This document shows positions 41,396-45,019 of a stretch of 45,019 nt of DNA, piece after piece; within the stretch, counting starts at the first letter, position 1; the number at the start of each line of letters is the position of its first letter. Position numbers and translations under genes: made by a program. The stretch is from Spirochaetes bacterium ADurb.Bin110 (lineage in GTDB: Bacteria; Spirochaetota; Spirochaetia; Treponematales; Rectinemataceae), in assembly GCA_002070755.1 (NCBI GenBank), contig MWDY01000287.1, positions 1 to 45,019 on the forward strand, read 5' to 3'. The notes beneath the pieces were generated by a model. That model worked only from the letters and a program-made list of their open reading frames with translations, did no database searches and was not told where the DNA came from.

Positions 41396-42706
41396 ATGAG
41401 AGCTGTAGATATCATTATTAAGAAACGTCATGGCGAATCCCTCGATGAAAAAGAGATTCGCTTTTTTATCGAAGGATATGTAAAGGGCGAGATACCAGAT
41501 TATCAAGTTTCTGCTCTATTGATGGCGATATTCTTTCAAGGCATGTCAGCGCAGGAGACCGCTGCTCTTACCCAAGCTATGCTAGATTCGGGGGAAAGAA
41601 TGGATCTCTCCGGAATCCCAGGGCCCTTTATAGACAAGCATTCGACAGGTGGAGTCGGCGATAAGATATCGCTACCGCTTGCTCCAATGGTTGCAGCATG
41701 CGGAGTAAGAGTGCCTATGATGTCAGGTAGGGCTCTTGGACATACAGGAGGAACTCTTGACAAGCTCGAATCCATCCCTGGATATATGACTGATCTTGAG
41801 CCTTCAGAATTTAAAAAAGGCCTACTAAAAGAAGGCTTCGCGATGACAGGTCAGACTGCGCATATCGTTCCAGCCGACAAAAAACTATATGCATTGAGGG
41901 ATGTCACCGGAACAATCGAGTCCATTCCGCTCATAACAGCTTCAATATTATCAAAGAAAGTTGCGGAAGGTGCAGAAGGTATCGTATTCGATGTAAAATG
42001 CGGCTCGGGCGCATTCATGAAAAGCTATGATGATGCCAAGGCTCTCGCAAAAAGCCTTGTTGCGACTGGGAAAACAATGGGGAAAAAAGTTGTCGCAGTA
42101 CTAACTGATATGTCGCAACCCCTTGGATACAAAGTAGGAAATTTTCTTGAGATCGAAGAGGCTCTAGATTGTCTCGAAGCGAAGGGGCCTAAGGACGTAA
42201 TGGAGCTCACATATTGCTTGGGAGCATGGATGCTCATCCTTGGCGGTAAAGCAAAGGATATTTCGGAAGGAAAAAGTCTATGCCAAGAAGCGATAGAATC
42301 CAAAGCTGCGCTAGATCTTTTCTGTCGAAATGTTGTGCGGCAGGGCGGCAATCTAGAAGAGATGCAAAAAAGAAGAGGATCCTGGCGCTCAGAATTCTCT
42401 ATCGAAATTAGCGCTGAAAAGACTGGATATATCAGTTCCATCGATGCTCTCAAAATTGGGCTCGCAGGTGTATACCTCGGAGTAGGAAGAAATCGAACAG
42501 AAGACAGTGTCAGCCCCACAGCAGGCTTTATCTTCGATAAGAAGCGCGGCGACCCCATATATAAGGGCGAACGCATCGCAACGCTCTTTGGCAAAGACAG
42601 CCAAAGCCTAGAAGCTGCATTCCCTCTCGCTCTGGATGCCATTTCCATAGAAAACACCGCTCCATCTATATCATCACTTATTCTTGAAGAAATTACCGTA
42701 TCATGA
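41396..42706 (+). CDS. deoA: Pyrimidine-nucleoside (thymidine) phosphorylase
   Basis: This 436-residue enzyme splits thymidine or uridine with phosphate to base and (deoxy)ribose-1-phosphate. It shows the class II nucleoside phosphorylase motif SGRALGHTGGTLDKLESIPGY (115-135), DKHSTGGVGDK (about 80-90) and the phosphate site FDVKCGSGAFMK. Length fits both DeoA and Pdp; dimeric, no metal needed. A ggaga ribosome-binding site precedes the ATG. Its stop overlaps the recJ start (ATGA). It links with the nucleoside importer and upp in a salvage theme. Confidence 0.95.
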   Translation: MRAVDIIIKKRHGESLDEKEIRFFIEGYVKGEIPDYQVSALLMAIFFQGMSAQETAALTQAMLDSGERMDLSGIPGPFIDKHSTGGVGDKISLPLAPMVAACGVRVPMMSGRALGHTGGTLDKLESIPGYMTDLEPSEFKKGLLKEGFAMTGQTAHIVPADKKLYALRDVTGTIESIPLITASILSKKVAEGAEGIVFDVKCGSGAFMKSYDDAKALAKSLVATGKTMGKKVVAVLTDMSQPLGYKVGNFLEIEEALDCLEAKGPKDVMELTYCLGAWMLILGGKAKDISEGKSLCQEAIESKAALDLFCRNVVRQGGNLEEMQKRRGSWRSEFSIEISAEKTGYISSIDALKIGLAGVYLGVGRNRTEDSVSPTAGFIFDKKRGDPIYKGERIATLFGKDSQSLEAAFPLALDAISIENTAPSISSLILEEITVS

Positions 42707-44898
42707 AGTGGATAAAAAAAGAGATAGACCCCGTTCAAGTGCGCAGCCTTGCTCGGCGCTACGAAATAGATACTCTGACAGCCTCTATTCTGGTACGCAG
42801 AAATATAATCGAGCCAGAACAAATACAGTTCTATCTTGAGAACGATCTCCAACTACTCCATAATCCATTCCTCTTCAAAGATATGGAGGATGCGGTAGAC
42901 CGAATTATCACAGCTCGAGAAGAAGAAGAAAAAGTGCTTGTGTTTGGCGATTCCGATGCAGATGGGATTACCTCGACAGTGCTCATGACCGAAGTCCTTA
43001 GAGATTTTGGACTGAAAGTAATTCAAAAAGTTCCAGAAGGCGAGGAACCCTATGGTCTATCAAAGGATTCGATAGACTTTGCAGAAGAACAAGGTGTGAG
43101 TCTTATTGTCACAATAGACTGTGGTATTTCAAATCACGAGGAAGTTCTCTATGCGAGCCAAAAAGGAATCGATGTTATAATCACAGATCATCACCACATA
43201 CAAGCAAAAGAGCCGCCAAAAGCCATAGCTATCATAAATCCAAAGCTTCCAGATTGTGGATATCCTTTTAGAGATCTATCTGGATGCGGTGTGGCTCTAA
43301 AGCTAGCACATGCCCTCGCCATAGCTCGTCTAGGCATTCTCAAAGAACCACTCGCCCTTCTTCGAGCTGGCCAAGCTATTCACCAAGAAGTCTGCCTAAG
43401 TGTGGAAGAAAGCAAGCTCAATACTGAGAAAGAAGGCAATCTCGAGATAGAAGCAATTAGGCTCGATAACCTTATTGAGACAAGCCGTTTAAGAATTATT
43501 TCTGACAGTAGTGGATATTTCCCCTCGGGCACTCTCGAAAAGCTTGAAAAATTCTTTCGTGGCCGTATTGTAATTGCATGGAATAAAAACATAATAGAAG
43601 CCTTCTTCAAGAAAAACTTTGCTGGTTTAGTCGAACTCGAAGTATTAGACCTCGAGAAAATAGTTACGCCTATCTGGCCCAATATGTCGACAAATTCCCT
43701 GGAAGAACTTGTCCAGGTTTCTAGACTGAGAAAGTATGCCTATGGTCCTTATAGTACTATCGATACCCTCAAGCATATTTTCAATGGGTACTTGCTCTAT
43801 ACTCTTCAGAGCCAGAGCCTTCTGAGCGATAGAATGTTGCAACTCGCTGCGCTTGGCACAATCGCAGATCTCATGCCTCTAAAGAATGAGAATAGACTGA
43901 TTGTGCGGAGAGGAATAGAAAGTCTCAACACTGCTCCAACTAATGGAATCCGAGAGCTCAAGATGGTACTCAATCTTGGAAGACCACTCGGATCAAATGA
44001 TGTGGCCTGGCAGATCACTCCCATTATCAATGCAGCTGGCAGGCTTGGCAAGCCAAAACTAGCTCTAGATCTTCTGCAAGCCGAAACAACAAATGAAGCC
44101 ATCGAGGCTGCTTCTCAGCTAATACAAGCAAACAACGAACGCAGGCGCCTTGGAGCGGAAGCTTGGGAAGTAATTCAAGATCAGCTCACAGAGAGCCTCA
44201 AGAAGAGCTGTGGTAAATTTGCTGTAGTGGGCAGTTCCAAAATAAAAAGCGGAATTACAGGACTGCTTGCCTCCCGTGCAGCCAATCTCATGAAAACACC
44301 TGTGATTGTGGCCGTATTCAAAACAGATGGGACCTGTACAGGTTCCATTCGCGGTGGGGATGCATTTCCTCTTACCCAGCTCTTGGCCTATTCAGCTGAT
44401 CTCTTCCTTGATTATGGAGGCCATGACTCTGCCGCTGGTTTTACGATGAAAACCGATAATTGGCAGGCTTTTCTCGAGCGGATTGCTCAATTCATGGAAC
44501 ATACAGAGATGATCACAGAAGAATCGGAGCTTTTGATAGATGCTGAACTCCCACATTCTTTTGTAACTCCGGATTTGCTTCAGCTATGCCGTCACTTTGA
44601 GCCAATTGGAGAAGAGAGCGATCCTCTTGTATTCTATTCGAAGAATGTCTCTATGGTAGATGCCCAGATAGTCGGAAAAAGTGGCAAGAGCCATCTAAAA
44701 CTGACGCTGGACTTCGGTACCTACAAATGGCCTGCCATGCTCTGGGATGGAGCGCAAAGACTCGAACGGGATTTTTCATTCAGAAACAACGATAGAGTCG
44801 ATGTCATATACAAAGTTACTACAAATTATTGGAATGGCGAAGAGCGACCTCAACTCGAGTTGTATGATATCCATCGCGCTGAATTGACAGGCTTATAG
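42703..44898 (+). CDS. recJ: Single-stranded-DNA exonuclease RecJ with an inserted domain
   Basis: This 731-residue DHH-family 5'-3' exonuclease has motifs FGDSDADGITS (81-91), IDCGISNHE, TDHHHI (161-166) and SGCGVALKLAHAL (193-205). GTIADLMPL follows at 385-393, then DHHA1 sequence with AAGRLGKPKLAL and a GGHDSAAGF motif. E. coli RecJ has 577 residues. The extra ~150 residues lie between about 225 and 375. That segment reads like a decayed DnaQ-type exonuclease: a spaced pattern ...IVIAWNKNIIEAFF...LEVLDLEKIVTPIW...SLEELVQVSRL...STIDTLKHIFNGYLL. Starts inside the deoA stop by ATGA overlap. Confidence 0.93.
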   Translation: MKWIKKEIDPVQVRSLARRYEIDTLTASILVRRNIIEPEQIQFYLENDLQLLHNPFLFKDMEDAVDRIITAREEEEKVLVFGDSDADGITSTVLMTEVLRDFGLKVIQKVPEGEEPYGLSKDSIDFAEEQGVSLIVTIDCGISNHEEVLYASQKGIDVIITDHHHIQAKEPPKAIAIINPKLPDCGYPFRDLSGCGVALKLAHALAIARLGILKEPLALLRAGQAIHQEVCLSVEESKLNTEKEGNLEIEAIRLDNLIETSRLRIISDSSGYFPSGTLEKLEKFFRGRIVIAWNKNIIEAFFKKNFAGLVELEVLDLEKIVTPIWPNMSTNSLEELVQVSRLRKYAYGPYSTIDTLKHIFNGYLLYTLQSQSLLSDRMLQLAALGTIADLMPLKNENRLIVRRGIESLNTAPTNGIRELKMVLNLGRPLGSNDVAWQITPIINAAGRLGKPKLALDLLQAETTNEAIEAASQLIQANNERRRLGAEAWEVIQDQLTESLKKSCGKFAVVGSSKIKSGITGLLASRAANLMKTPVIVAVFKTDGTCTGSIRGGDAFPLTQLLAYSADLFLDYGGHDSAAGFTMKTDNWQAFLERIAQFMEHTEMITEESELLIDAELPHSFVTPDLLQLCRHFEPIGEESDPLVFYSKNVSMVDAQIVGKSGKSHLKLTLDFGTYKWPAMLWDGAQRLERDFSFRNNDRVDVIYKVTTNYWNGEERPQLELYDIHRAELTGL

Positions 44899-44909
44899 TG
44901 CAGGAACTC

Positions 44910-44938
44910 TTGACCAAAACTATAAAAATCACTAAGGT
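44910..44938 (+). promoter_or_regulatory. Promoter of tRNA-Gln
   Basis: TTGACC (44910-44915), a 17-nt spacer and TAAGGT (44933-44938) predict a start near 44945, about 6 nt before the mature tRNA end. The -10 is weak; TATAAA (44921-44926) is nearby but mis-spaced. Confidence 0.45.
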
Positions 44939-44950
44939 ACAGGGCGTCAT

Positions 44951-45019
44951 TCCCCGGTTGTGTAATGGTAGCACAGCAGACTCTGGATCTGCTTGTGGGG
45001 GTTCGAATCCCTCCTGGGG
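44951..45019 (+). tRNA. tRNA-Gln, anticodon CTG (3' end cut by the window)
   Basis: The cloverleaf is complete except for the last acceptor base. Acceptor 5' strand 44951-44957 pairs with 45014-45019 plus one base outside. D-arm: 44960-44974. The anticodon stem is gcaga/tctgc (44976-44980, 44988-44992) around the loop ctctgga, with anticodon CTG at 44983-44985 reading CAG codons. The T-arm at 44997-45013 has ttcgaat. The variable loop is 4 nt. The U1-A72 pair expected for Gln tRNAs can only be half seen. Confidence 0.93.

Noticed and set aside
1..45019. CRISPR array, prophage or integrated element
   Set aside because: No regularly spaced repeat array, integrase, phage structural gene or att-like repeat was seen; the genes are of housekeeping or metabolic type.

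Overview
The window is chromosomal DNA from a bacterium that most resembles a fermentative spirochaete (Spirochaetota, Treponema-like). This rests on inference from gene content: a PUR-domain nucleic-acid-binding protein of the Borrelia BpuR type, a 30-residue AURKAIP1/COX24-type ribosomal protein, a P-loop protein fused to an Asp23-like domain, a PnrA/BMP-type nucleoside ABC transporter, and a ferredoxin-linked branched-chain 2-oxoacid oxidoreductase next to phosphate butyryltransferase and butyrate kinase. No rRNA is present to settle the taxonomy. Genes are dense: no gene-free stretch exceeds 300 bp, and three convergent pairs overlap at their 3' ends.

Layout. 1-184 holds the start of a zinc-ribbon (transposase-like) gene that runs off the left edge. 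444-3575 holds a dicarboxylate/amino-acid symporter, an aspartate racemase and an E2-type acyltransferase-like protein. 3605-7135 is a minus-strand run: small protein, exonuclease III, rhomboid protease, Kbl and an FmdB zinc ribbon. 7279-11662 is a plus-strand run: a JAMM-DinG fusion helicase, mannose-6-phosphate isomerase and a YaiI/YqxD protein. 11667-17337 is a minus-strand operon (buk, ptb, ferredoxin, VOR alpha, beta and gamma) followed by the transglycosylase mtgA. 17508-18639 carries the P-loop/Asp23 protein, the AURKAIP1-type small protein (too short for ordinary ORF calling) and a terminator. 18803-22778 holds a phosphohexomutase, the PUR-domain protein, RNase HII and thioredoxin reductase. 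22835-28062 holds a degenerate sensor kinase, a PHP phosphatase, a DksA-like protein, IF-1, an Smr protein and an acyltransferase/zinc-ribbon fusion. 28044-33784 holds a GltS symporter, NudC, a long-form uracil phosphoribosyltransferase, PduL and an FGGY kinase. 33929-39035 holds a MerR regulator divergent from a nucleoside ABC importer, with a perfect 15-bp palindrome between them. 39046-45019 holds a HAD phosphatase, a second rhomboid, RecO, pyrimidine-nucleoside phosphorylase, RecJ and the beginning of a tRNA-Gln(CTG).

How the genes work together. Two themes recur. The first is acyl-CoA-based energy conservation: VOR plus Ptb and Buk can take branched-chain 2-oxoacids to branched fatty acids with one ATP by substrate-level phosphorylation and reduced ferredoxin, while PduL supplies a second phosphotransacylase. 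The second is nucleoside and base salvage: PnrA-type import, pyrimidine-nucleoside phosphorylase, UPRTase, NudC and a nucleotidase-like HAD protein. DNA repair genes (xth, DinG-like, recO, recJ, rnhB) are scattered throughout.

The observations most worth following up are: (1) a set of at least eight genes with no Shine-Dalgarno sequence whose predicted transcription start falls on, or within about five bases of, the start codon; (2) an intact JAMM metalloprotease motif fused to an Fe-S DinG helicase; (3) a RecJ with an inserted segment that resembles a decayed DnaQ-type exonuclease; (4) a MerR regulator with a SoxR-like Cys cluster facing a nucleoside importer across a perfect palindrome; (5) a structured infA leader, and helically phased repeats at the pduL promoter.
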